A program made the position numbers and the translations under genes. A stretch of 64,000 bases of DNA, from NCBI RefSeq assembly GCF_021730395.1, contig NC_069377.1:41804501-41868500 (forward strand), written 5' to 3'. Origin of the DNA: Mercenaria mercenaria. Lineage: Eukaryota; Mollusca; Bivalvia; Venerida; Veneridae. The notes under the pieces were generated by a model. That model saw only the letters and a list, made by a program, of their open reading frames with translations. It was not told the DNA's origin and ran no database searches. How positions within the stretch are numbered: the first letter of the stretch is position 1; each line of letters begins with the position of its first letter. Positions 24,941-35,030 of this stretch are shown here, one piece after another.

Positions 24941-25275
24941 TCCTGTACGAAATATTCCGCACGGAATTGGAGCGGGCTTTCAACAATAATTCCGTACGGA
25001 AAATGATAAAATTACGTCCCAATATATTGCCTTGTATAAAATAGGGTTTCCGTACGTAGACGGAGCAAAAATGATACGTAATTGGTGCGTAATATGCAAA
25101 TGAGCTTCGGGCGGAATTTTCTTTTGACAAAAAATTACGTACGGAAAAATTTACGTACGGAAAATTTTCAGGCGGAATCCAGGCAAAATGACTGGGCGTA
25201 ATAATTACGCACGGAAGAATTACGCACAGATTAAATTTCCGTCAGGTATTAAATTTCTGTCCAGAACCTCGGTGT
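24941..25275 (+). repeat. Left subterminal palindrome cluster of the large transposon
   Basis: After TCCTGTACGAAA come ATTCCGCACGGAATT, TTGGAGCGG, a perfect TTCCGTACGGAA (24,990-25,001), TTTCCGTACGTA, two TTACGTACGGAAAA copies (near 25,135 and 25,151), ATTACGCACGGAA and weaker variants to about 25,262. About nine sites occur in 330 bp. The motif sense is mirrored in the right cluster at 41,160-41,374. Confidence 0.7.
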
Positions 25276-25499
25276 ATACAGCCTCTGAAAATCAATCAGG
25301 ACTTCAAAACAGTATATGAAAGACTTAAAAAATTTATTCAAGCTTCTACACTGCATTTTTAAGAAAAGAAATATGATTAAAGATTAGTATTAAATTTCTA
25401 CATAAAATAAATCCAAGTTGCTATGTGATTAAATTCAAAACAAAATGTGAGAGCACATCCATGCAGTCTGATCAGGATCCATTATTACTACAAGTATGC

Positions 25500-25505
25500 T
25501 TTATT
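25500..25505 (-). terminator. Poly(A) signal of the BEN-domain gene
   Basis: AATAAA on the minus strand, about 40 nt after the TAA at 25,544-25,546, a normal distance for the BEN gene's terminal exon. Confidence 0.55.
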
Positions 25506-25543
25506 AATGTCCAAACACAATGTCCAGAGTTTTTTCTGATGTT

Positions 25544-28500
25544 TTAGATTTTTGACTTATCCAACTGTCTCTTTACTTGGTTTCTGGCATAATGTGATCT
25601 TTCAGTTATAGCTTTATTAAGCCTCTTCTCTGAGAATGTTGTTGCCAGGTTTTTCTTGGTCCAGAAGTGTACATATTCTGAAAATAAATAGAGTGGCTAT
25701 TTGTTTAATTGACAATATATGTGACTGGCCACAAGATAATTTTTAGCTCACAACTGTTAAATCACGTTACTCAAGCCATATTTCTCCGAAAGCCATCCAT
25801 GCATGACTATTGTAAATCGAGTTCAAAAAATATGATGACTTTGTTGTATTTGGAAGATTTTCTGGTGCCAGTTTAGATGTAATTATACAATGAATAACCA
25901 TATATACCAGTGGTAGCAGTCACAATTTTTATATGCAAGTCACTGAGTCCACAAGTGATTGTTATCTTTCTGACTTTTAATTTTAAATAATTCAGTATTC
26001 TAATTTTCAATTGTAAGCACTGGGTATTAGATAGATGTCATACTTATACAGTAATAAAGTCAGTATTATTGAAAACCCTACCCTTCAAGACTGCAATTTT
26101 GCCAGCATCCAGCACGGGCTTATGTTCCTCGCCTGGCCTTGGTTTTCCAATTCCAAGCCCTCTGGATTCGGCCAGTTCTTCCAGGCTAAATACAAGGTCC
26201 AACATTTTATACATTAAAATGTATCCAGCGTTGTCTTTTTTTATTGTTGCCTCTTGGCATGCCCTTCTTAAGCCTTGTCTATCTACTGATATTGACAGCT
26301 CTTTGTTTGTTACCAGCTTCACCTATAAATAATACCGGTATTGAATATTATGTTAGTGTATATTGTTTCTGTGACTTCAGTTATTTTGCACAAATGTTGT
26401 GCATATTGTAAATGTATAATTTGTCTGGAAATGGATTAACAGTCACTACTATCATACAAAACAAAACGTAAGTCTTTTTAAAAATGGTCAATGATCACTC
26501 AGAATATTGTTTTACATCAATTTCAACAACAGTTACTGATTTGTGTGTGTGTCTGCTCACATAAATGGTCAATGGATGATCTACTGTTAAATTGTTTTTA
26601 CATTTATTTGTTTGCATGTTCATGCGAAGGAAAAATTATTACCATATCAGAACTCTGACTGCTTTCTGCCAAGGGTGATGACCTTACAGGATTCATGGGG
26701 GAGGATCTGACATTAGGTGTACAGGCTGTCTTTTTCCTCGGTGAGGTACGACTTGGTGAGAGCTGAAATATCAGAAGAATATCTAATAATGCCAGTCAAC
26801 TGAATTTCTTTTTAAATCAAAATTATCTGATGTTCCTAAATTCTTCAAAATAACACTTAAGTATAATAATAATCAAAATTTTGGAATCAATAATACAGTA
26901 TGTTATTACGTATTATCACATGTTTGACGTCGCGGGAGTGTAATAAAGCCATTAAATAAAAATGATAATACACTAGTGTAATAAAGCTTTGACGTCGATG
27001 TTGTTTGTAGTATAGGAGATGTTGGTCAAATTGATTTGTTTATAGTAAAAGGAAGTAGATTTTTTGATGTTTCCACAGGAAAGGCTAACATAATGATAAA
27101 AAGAGTACTGAATTTCTTAAACTTGTTTAATCAAATTGATAAAATGCTCGGCAGAGCCTTGCATTTTTATCGTTTTATTCAACTAGTTTAATAAATGCAA
27201 TATGAAAAGACACTCATGTAATATCCTCTATATATTCCTTTAAGTGTTTTTTTTTTGTTTGTTTTGTTTTTTGTTGTTGTTTTTTTTTTTGGATTTAACG
27301 TCGCACCAACACATGATAGGTGATATGGCGACTTTCCAGCTTTAATGGTGGAGGAAGACCCCAGGTGCCCCTCCGTGCATTATTTCATCACGAGCAGGCA
27401 CCTGGGTAGAACCACCGACCTTCCGTAAGCCAGCTGGATGGCTTCCTCACATTAAGAATTCTACGCCCTGAGTGAGGCTCGAACCCACATCAATGAGGGG
27501 CAAGTGATTTGAAGTCAGCGACCTTAACCACTTGGCCACGGAGGCCCCTCCCCTCCTTTAAGTGTGAACCATGAAAAGGCACAATCATTAAAAGAGAATC
27601 ACACACATTGAGACTTGCATTTATATCAATATGAGGGATCTTTCTGGAAATTGTTGAATAATTTGGTTTGAATTTTCCTTATCTAAACATGGAAATTCCT
27701 TCTTTGTTTATATAAAAGGTCAATGTCTCAATAAACATTAAATTTCCCTTACAGCGTTAAAAAGTTGGGAAGCATGCTTTTTAATGTCAGGTTAATGTGA
27801 ATGAAAAATTATTACCATATCAGTAGTTTGACTGTTTCCTGGCAAGGGCGATGCTGGAAGACTTACAGGATTTACTGGGGATGAACAGACATTGGATTTA
27901 ACTGATGTTTTCTTCCTTGGTGATGTGCGGCGTGGTGAATGCTGAAATATTTGAAGAATATGATGTAACAAATGGATAAATAGAAAATAATGTGCTTTAC
28001 CTGGTCTACTGGTGTTCTGTCTTGTTTGCTTTAAAGGTTTGATGATGAATGGGCAATGTTGTGCTGGGTTCTCTGTGGAGTTGGATTATGATGTTGGGGA
28101 CTAACCTATCTCCCATCACTTACAGATATTACATCTTTTTTTAAAATGATAAGGTTTAATTATCTAAATCTGTAAAAACAATTAAAATTTAAAAAAATCA
28201 ATAAGTTAAACAAAGACTATGTAGTTAAAATGTAATACAAAGCTTAAAAATAACAACTATTTACCACAGTTTCTTCTTTAGAGGAAGTGTGTGCTGCCTG
28301 GCCATTAAAGGGTATTGGAGATGTGCCCAGTGAATTTGCTACAACTGACTGAAACATGGAAAAAATTCTGTAAAACATACATATATGTCATGCACTTAAG
28401 TATATAGTATATGGTTGACTGGGAGACTAATACTGATTGAAAATATTAACAAGAGATCCACCAAGCAGGGCAATATACGCTCGAAGGCCGAAGGGTATAG

Positions 28501-31143
28501 AGGAGGATGGGAGCAAATTTAAAGACCTTGACTGTTTAAGCCCAAAGGACAGGAAGAACAAAGAGAAGATTATAAAAAAATCCAAGTTGACAGAAAAAAT
28601 TCTAACTCCACAAAAAAATCCTTACCAAGTACAGATATGTCAAAATATACCTAAAAATTGGAGGTAACATCCATGTTGTAACACAAAAAAGTGGTCTCAG
28701 TTTGTCCCTATGGCCAATAATGAAAAAGTAACAAAATAAGTTATTTAAAGTAATATAAAAGAGAAGCAATTCATAAAAAAATATTATAAGTGAAAAAAAA
28801 AGGGACCTGCCAAATAAAAATAAGAGCACCGCAATGCAGAGCAATATACACACGAAGCAAAGGCATAATGACCTCTGACCCCTAAGTGTGACCTTGACCT
28901 TTGAAATCCTTGAAGGGGTTCAAGAGTTACAGAGCAGACACAAATTGCTAATGGACTGACTAACAGACAGACGGACGGACATCGGCGTCAAAACATAATA
29001 CGCCCCTTTGGGCGTATAAAAACAGTATTTATTGAATGTATTAAATTCATGTTTGGTGCTCATTCTAAAAACAACTACAGACATAAGTTTTAAGGCTTTC
29101 ATGAGAAATTTTATGTCAAAACAAACCCCCATTTTCAGTTGACATTTAAGCTTACCTGGCTTAAACCTGGGGTTTGTTGCGATGATCCATTGTTGGGTTC
29201 AAACACTGATGACCCAGTCCCATCAAGGCCAACGTTTCATTCTATATGTACATCAATTATCAGTTGATAAGCAGGGGACCAACCCCCCAGTATACAAGGA
29301 TTATATAGGAAGTGCACTTCATAAACAATAGCATTAAATGTATGAAAATTTTGGCCCACTAACAGTGACACTGAAACTTTGTTTATTGTAGGGCACTCCT
29401 ATTTTTTTATGCTTAAAAATTTAAGGATGGTCAGGTTACCAGAAAAAAAGAAAACACTTTATTACCTAAGGCTAAACCATTTGTATTTTATAATATTTTG
29501 TTCCCATTGAAAATCAAAACCAATGTGCAGCACAAAATTATAGGTCAAACATCATGGCAACTGTAGCTGGGTCTGACTGGGAAAACATGAACTGCAATAT
29601 TAGAAAATTTACTAACTTCAATACTGTTCAAATCTGCAAGCTGAGCCAAAAACCCTTGTTGTACTGTGTGGTTCATTTGATCAGGGTTAGCACTAACATT
29701 TTTTTCCATCATGACCTTGAAAGAAATTTAAAATATATATTATAAACTACAGGACCTGTACTAGGTCTAAACATATTGTGACAACAGTCCTTTGTTTCTA
29801 AAGGAAAATGAGAAATTGAAGCTTCTTTGGTGACAGAAGTTAAATTGGCTGTTAGACAGTATACAAATTGGCCTTAAAGATAAGAATCTAAATTAAGTTT
29901 GTGTATACCTTCATGCATGTATGGGGGCATGTGCTTGATTCCATATGGTCACTCAGCCTTCTCATGAAATCTAGGAACTCTGGGTTCAGCAGCCCTCTGA
30001 TTGTTGAAAGTACATTGGCAGAAGCAACTGCAATATAATAGTTATTTTTAATTAAGTCAGGTCATTAACAAAATAAACAGCCACAAATTCAAAGCCATTA
30101 AGCCACATTTGTAAATACTTATAAATACTAAATACATACTGTCAACTATACAAAATGTATTTTAATGTGTCTTGTATGACAACATTTGAAAATTTTGCTG
30201 ATATTTGTTTAATATCTCGTTTAGATTCAGGAATTACTGAAATATCAAATTGGTCTATTGGATAACCATTATTATTTATTAATAATACCAGGCATTTGTT
30301 CAGTTGACACCTCATCAACAAAGCTTAGTGCTCGATGACAAGCACCCCAGGTGTCCGTCAATGGTGTTGTTATGGTTCCAGTGCAGTTCTCTGATGGACG
30401 AGTCTGAACTTTCTGATTCTCTTCAGATTGAGTCTTGTCTTTAGGTTTCACTTCTGATTGAATCTGATCTGCTAACTGAGTCTTGGTTTTTGGAATCTCT
30501 TCTGACTGAATCTGATCTGCCGATTGAGTCTTGGTTTTTGGAATCTCTTCTGACTGAATCTGATCTGCTGATTGAGTCTTGGTTTTTGGAATCTCTTCTG
30601 ATTGAATCTGATCTGCTGATTGAGTCTTGGTTTTTGGAATCTCTTCTGATTGAATCTGATCTGCTGATGGAGTCTTGGCTTTTGGAATCTCTGCTGATTG
30701 AATCTGATCTGCTAATTGAGTCTTGTCTTTTAAAGGGGTCACAGTGAGTGCTGATTGAGTCTGACCTTTAAACTGCTGGAACAAGCCGGTCATGTTCTTG
30801 CACATTTCCAACATAGAATCCTGGCAGACACTTGCTTGGGTTGGATTTTTCTCTTTTGGTGTACTTTTCTTTGCTTCCTTTTTCTTTGGGGAGACAGTTT
30901 TCTGCTGTTTATCCACCTGTTGCCTAGCCTCCTTCTTTCTTTTCTTTGGAGAGAGAGTCTCCTCCTGCTGCTTGCTCTCTTCCAGACGCTTGGTAGGCAC
31001 ATGCTGCCTTTTAGTGCCATTGCTCTTCTTTGTGTTCAGTCTGAAGTTAAGCAGCTCTTCTGGAGCAGGGGTTCCAGGAGCAATATGGTCTTTAAGTACG
31101 GAGCTGTATGCCTGTCTGGCAAATCTGTTCATCGATTCTTGAT
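25544..31143 (-). CDS. BEN-domain protein encoded inside the large transposon (nine exons traced)
   Basis: Exons in transcript order: 31,143-30,289; 30,027-29,909; 29,715-29,625; 29,205-29,156; 28,348-28,265; 27,941-27,816; 26,762-26,643; 26,322-26,082; 25,677-25,544 (TAA). All have GT donors and AG acceptors and phases that agree, giving about 600 codons without a stop. The third donor and fourth acceptor are the least certain. Exon 1 is basic and Lys-rich, then has 16-residue DQIQSEEIPKTKTQSA-type repeats. Exons 6 and 7 encode duplicated S/P-rich basic segments (TSPRKKT in each). Exon 8 carries the BEN signature (MLDLVFSLEELAESRGLG, then a VLDAGKIAVLK end continuing as EYVHFW in exon 9). 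BEN domains bind DNA or chromatin proteins. Here a nuclear DNA-binding role at the transposon ends is inferred. The start is upstream of 31,143, since an AG acceptor lies there. A candidate first exon is at 34,346. Confidence 0.75.
26930..27200. repeat. Fold-back element in a BEN-gene intron
   Basis: An imperfect inverted repeat around 27,118-27,195 has arms near TTAAACTTGTTTAATCAAA and its near complement, flanking the loop CTCGGCAGAGC. A 'gacgtcgcgggagtgtaataa' stretch lies at its left. It resembles in design, not sequence, the hairpin at 11,228-11,346. Boundaries are approximate. Confidence 0.4.
27247..27553 (-). mobile_element. tRNA-derived SINE, nearly complete, with 11-bp target duplication
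   Basis: On the minus strand the head GGGGCCTCCGTGGCCAAGTG leads to a box B-like GTGGGTTCGAGCC. A body with paired AGGTCGGTGGTTCTACCCAGG and AGGGGCACCTGGGG blocks follows, then a GTCGCCATATC...GTTAAA end and an A-rich tail. The direct repeat TCCTTTAAGTG flanks it (27,236-27,246 and 27,554-27,564). It sits in the intron between BEN exons 6 and 7, so it inserted after the host element was assembled. Confidence 0.75.
28449..29020 (-). mobile_element. Helentron-like element, ATACGCCC family, with two 3' ends
   Basis: On the minus strand it starts TTTTATACGCCCAAAGGGGC (5' hairpin CGCCC-AAAGG-GGCG) at about 29,020, with a GTCCGTCCGTCTGTCTG stretch. A first 3' end lies at about 28,820 (GTATATTGCTCTGCATTGCG, GTGCTCTTATT) and a second, related one at about 28,449 (GAGCGTATATTGCCCTGC, ATCTCTTGTT). 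The second probably belongs to another truncated copy. It lies in the BEN-gene intron between exons 4 and 5. Confidence 0.6.
30430..30745 (-). repeat. Coding minisatellite, 48-bp unit, in BEN-gene exon 1
   Basis: About six to seven copies of a 48-bp unit keep frame and encode variants of ADQIQSEEIPKTKTQS. The central copies are almost identical and the outer ones diverged (SAEIPKAKTPS, SEVKPKDKTQS). The repeats would form a charged, probably disordered spacer between the basic N-terminal part and the S/P-rich exons. Confidence 0.8.
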
Positions 31144-31971
31144 CTAAAATATAAAAATAAGGCATTCCATTTATAAAACTTGGCTGTATAAAATATTCAC
31201 AGAAATTATGAAAGAACTGTGGTATTGCTCAAAGGGTCACTTATTTAAAATATGTTCATTCACCATATTCTTTTCCATTAAAATAATAACATTCATCTCC
31301 TGACTATTAAAAGATTTTAATTGAATAAAATATAGTCTCCTCTTTGTAAATACATTAATCTTTAGTATTCGTATTGACTGCCGGACCTCTAGCCCTGTAT
31401 GGGGTTGTCTTGCGTCTGTTTTCTGTCAGGTCCACGGATACACTAAATACAAAGATTTTTTACTTATAAATAAAATACCACAGAAAGAAATTCTCATACT
31501 GGAAATAATCTCATGTCGGCTTGTGGTAGCAATTATCTTATTTCAAAGTGTTTGCCGGACTTGATCAATCATGATCAAATCAACAGATGTTTAAAAAATT
31601 ATTGAAGTATAAAACTGGCGGTATGGCTGGCACGTATTATAAACCGAATCAAGTCCATTTTTTTTCAATGACAACAGTATTGCTTTCTCAGACTTCCGAA
31701 CATTATTATAAAATTCATTTATTCTACAATAGAAAATACTAATAACATTAAAAAAAGCACAATTATCGTTATAAACAAACAATATGATAGAATTTAGTAA
31801 ATATTTCAAAATGTTTAGCGATTCTCGGTCTATATCGTGATCAAATGAACAGACGCTTACTACCACAAGATCTCATTCAGTTGCCATGTGATGTTGGTGA
31901 GATTTGCTCTATTGCTTTCCGAGTTGCTGATCTATTTATATTTGGAAGTGTCTAGATGTCCAGTAACCGGA

Positions 31972-32659
31972 CCCTAGCCTGCTTTCTAGCTGTCAGGTTA
32001 ATGGACACTTAAGCAAATCCTCAGGGGATTTTCTAGCTGTCCGGTAATTAATTTCTTATTGAATGCATAATTATAGTCGGTTAAAAAGTGCCTGTCGGCC
32101 TATGTTGTATTGTTTCCTGAGCTTGCCTTTGCCGACTTAAAATAAATTTATCTAATCTTAATAACTTTATCTTAATGCATAATAATTTGAATAGTTTATA
32201 ATGTTTTAAATTACTTAAGATTCATTACTTACTGATTTTTCAGTCGAGTAAAACGAATGAGATGTGTCGTTGTTTGATAGAAATCAGCTGATTTTCTAAT
32301 GTTGTTAGATTGATTTTAAAAAGATTGAGATTGATCGCAGAACATCCATGATACTGTGTAAAAATTGATGGTGACAGATTTTAATGAGTGACGTTCACGC
32401 CAATCACTCCATGATGATTTCGATATTATTGTTTTATCGGCTGAATAATGCAATAACTTATTGTTAATCTTTTAAATTAGTAAATTTTTTTGTATTCACA
32501 CAGAAATTTATTTGCAGGTAAGTATTGATTATCTTAAGATAATAACATTGAAACTACATAAAATCATTTACTAATATTGACATTAGGAAATATGGCTAGA
32601 ATATCCCCTTAGGATTTGCTAGTGGTCTGGTAACCGGACGACTTAAGAACGCAGGCTAG
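31972..32659. mobile_element. MITE with ~65-bp terminal inverted repeats
   Basis: The left end, CCTAGCCTGCTTTCTAGC then TTAAGCAAATCCTCAGGGGA, is mirrored at 32,598-32,659 (reversed: CCTAGCCTGCGTTCTTAAG ... AGCAAATCCTAAGGGGATA). The centre is AT-rich and non-coding. It lies upstream of BEN exon 1 within the large element. No clear target duplication was identified. Confidence 0.6.
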
Positions 32660-32945
32660 GCATCCTGGAGTAACAATACCGGACAACTTTTGACACTAAA
32701 ACCTTGTAACTGTTATAATTTTAATTAATAAGCTCTTTGGGTCATTACTGTAAATAACAAAACCTCTACTTGTAACTGCCAAAATTTGGAGGAAGAAATG
32801 GGTTTAGTCCTAAAATATAAGACCTGACAATATTAACTCATATCACTTTATATTTAGTTCATTTTAATAGATGTGGCTTTCCCTGTTGGATATTCTTCCT
32901 TGTTTTTTTTTTACACAATTTTTATTCATTCAAATTTCATCAACT

Positions 32946-33062
32946 CACAGGGGTACATCACATAAAGTTTTTGGGGTGGTCTGGGTATAGTAACCCCTAT
33001 TTATTAATAGGGGTTACTATACCCAAAACCACCCTAAAACCTTTATGTGATGTACCCCTGTG
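32946..33062. repeat. 117-bp near-perfect palindrome
   Basis: Arms of about 55 bp run from CACAGGGGTACATCACATAA to its complement ending at 33,062, meeting at CCCCTATTTATTAATAGGGG. Only a few mismatches are seen (TTTTTGGGG against CCCTAAAAC). It could extrude as a cruciform or form a long RNA hairpin, and is probably a fold-back MITE. Confidence 0.75.
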
Positions 33063-33929
33063 TGATAAACTTTCAATATTATTAAAATTTCCGGATCAGT
33101 AAATCACATCAGTCTGTTAACACCTAGATGCCAAGATCTGCGTTTGTTTTGGGTAAAAGATTATGAGATACATTTCATAAACGGTTTTGGTACTTAAAAA
33201 TATATAAGGATTTTTACGTTTTGAAAATACATGTGATATATCCGACGATACGTACAGTATCCAAATCCATTTCCGCACTCATTTGCATCGCTTATATCAT
33301 TACCAAAACTTGTACTTTTATGCCGCTTATATAACAATTTTTACACTAACTTCTTGAAATAATTAAACCAAGATTCTCCCAGTTCCAGGAAAGTAAATGT
33401 AAACATTTCCACAGTTTGTTTAAGGTCGTGAACCATAATATTTCAACTTGGTCGATAATATTGAGGAATGTAGCCAAATCTTGCGTTAAATATTCATTTA
33501 CTCGACTTTAAAATTGTACACCGTAATGACAAAATTTTGTATTTTGCAGCATTCTTTGGGGCGTGTGCATTCAAAAATCTCATTTCATTTTGAATCGCGG
33601 TAAAGCTCTCTTACAGTCACATTATGTTCTGTTGCTTAGTTATAGATAACGTAACTGACCATGTTCCTGTATAGAAACTACATTATGATCGTGACCATAT
33701 AGAGTATCATCCGCAATATTTCACAGAGATTTGAACTCGCCACTGAAGCTAAGTTATTTTAGGAATGGGTCGTTGTAAATTATAAAACAAAAAACTTCTC
33801 GTTTTTTTCAAGTGAAACCCTGGCAGTGTTGAAATTAGAGATTGTGAACTTTCTGATTTGGAATTTTATAATTTATTATATTATATAAAACGATCTATTT
33901 TATAGATGTCATTTATAGTTTCTTTTTAT

Positions 33930-34110
33930 TGGCGGCCGAACAATCAGGTTTGATTGGCAAATCCCTGTTCACGGGAACATGTATTAACCATCCCGACAGT
34001 AAAACATGCATTATGGACATAATGTGCGTCATGCTTGAATCTCCGTGGGGTGGTCGAACCACGGACCTACCTGAGCTTAGCGCTCTACATCTCGACGATC
34101 ACATAGATCA
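33930..34110 (-). repeat. Probable tRNA-headed SINE remnant
   Basis: On the minus strand GATGTAGAGCGCTAAGCTC followed by a box B-like GTGGTTCGACC gives a tRNA-like spacing. An A-rich end (AATAAAAAGAAAC) occurs about 180 bp from the head. The plus-strand open frame across it is a by-product. Confidence 0.4.
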
Positions 34111-34179
34111 TCCCATTATTATTATACTGTAAAAGTTTTTAGTTCATAGCCGTGTCAAGTTTAAGGTAAAACTACTTGC

Positions 34180-34346
34180 CTCCAGTATTTATGATGACGC
34201 CATTTAAACGTTTCCACTGTTTTGCCTGTCCGCCATTTCATTTCAACACAATGACCGTTTTTAAATTCCGTGAGAACTTTTGACACTTCCTGCTCATTTG
34301 CAACAGTTAATGATGCATCTTTTTCGAAATAAACACACGCGAACAT
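34180..34346 (-). CDS. Candidate first coding exon of the BEN-domain gene
   Basis: An ATG at 34,346 (or in-frame at 34,370) opens MFACVYFEKDASLTVANEQE, then GHCVEMKWRTGKTVETFKW and HKYW. The sequence is non-repetitive and protein-like, with a small beta-rich look. A textbook GC-AG donor (GGAG|GCAAGT) falls at 34,180, and a weaker GT donor at 34,176. Neither phase joins directly to the exon at 31,143, so a further exon, another donor or a small lesion must intervene. Its start faces the transposase start about 420 bp away, which supports a shared divergent control region. Confidence 0.45.
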
Positions 34347-34766
34347 GATTAATATCTGCAGATGAATCAATTTAATTCACAATTTCAAAGAATTATCTTA
34401 GTAATTAGAAATGTCTTGATTTAACGGTTGGCGCCAATGCTGTAGCTAGGTCAGCATCTATATATTAGTCATGGCTCATACAATGTCCATCAAGTAAGAT
34501 ACATCACGTGATTTTCGAAATCGCTGGATGTGGGCCTACAGGGGGTTTATCCAATAACAAGCGTATTGCAGATATTTCTAATTGATCAACAATAACCCAC
34601 ACTGGACCCCATGTCTAATAGGCTTATCAGCAGTAATCTGTTTGCGCATGGGCTTATTCAAGTGACTGACCCACATGTGTTTTATTGTATGTAGCAGATG
34701 TTTGCATTTTCAGAATATTATAGATTACAAACTCTTTGACAAATTAACAGTGCAGACCAGAAAAAA
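34347..34766. promoter_or_regulatory. Inferred divergent promoter region of the large transposon
   Basis: The 420 bp between the candidate first ATGs of the BEN gene (minus) and transposase gene (plus) is free of repeats I recognise. No convincing TATA box was singled out. The call rests on geometry alone. Confidence 0.3.
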
Positions 34767-35030
34767 ATGGCAAGTGGTTCAAATCGTAGAGCTAGAGGAC
34801 CTTACGGGGGAAAAAGGCAATTAAAATCGTACGGACCAAATACATTAGAAACTCTCGAGGAACAAGTTGTGATGTTATTGCAGAAATTGGTGACTGCTTA
34901 AATTTACCGTCATTTAGCGGAGACAGATAAAATTAACATTGCAACCCCCAGTAGATCCAGATCTAATAAACGATCTGCAAGGGTAGGAGCACCTAGCTGC
35001 AAGTTCGAGCTCAGATTTTGTTGAAGAAGA
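34767..35030 (+). pseudogene. Candidate first exon of the tnp2-like transposase gene, decayed
   Basis: ATG at 34,767 opens MASGSNRRARGPYGGKRQLK and then NTLETLEEQVVML, a basic N terminus. The same frame hits TAA at about 34,899. Further on another frame reads PPVDPDLINDLQG, a TAG, then EHLAASSSDFVEEE up to a plausible donor GAG|GTCAGT near 35,030. The acidic end matches the acidic start of the exon at 37,523. At least one stop and one frame change are needed to read it through, so this copy of the exon is probably non-functional. Confidence 0.4.

Noticed and set aside
30490-31147. Plus-strand frames of 85-130 codons over BEN exon 1
   Set aside because: They are antisense shadows of a minus-strand exon with a coherent repeat and good splice sites.
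34929-35020. Alternative in-frame continuation KINIATPSRSRSNKRSARVG of the first transposase exon
   Set aside because: It stays in the ATG frame after a stop, but the other frame (PPVDPDLINDLQG, then SSSDFVEEE) leads to a plausible donor and acidic join, so I favour that reading without certainty.
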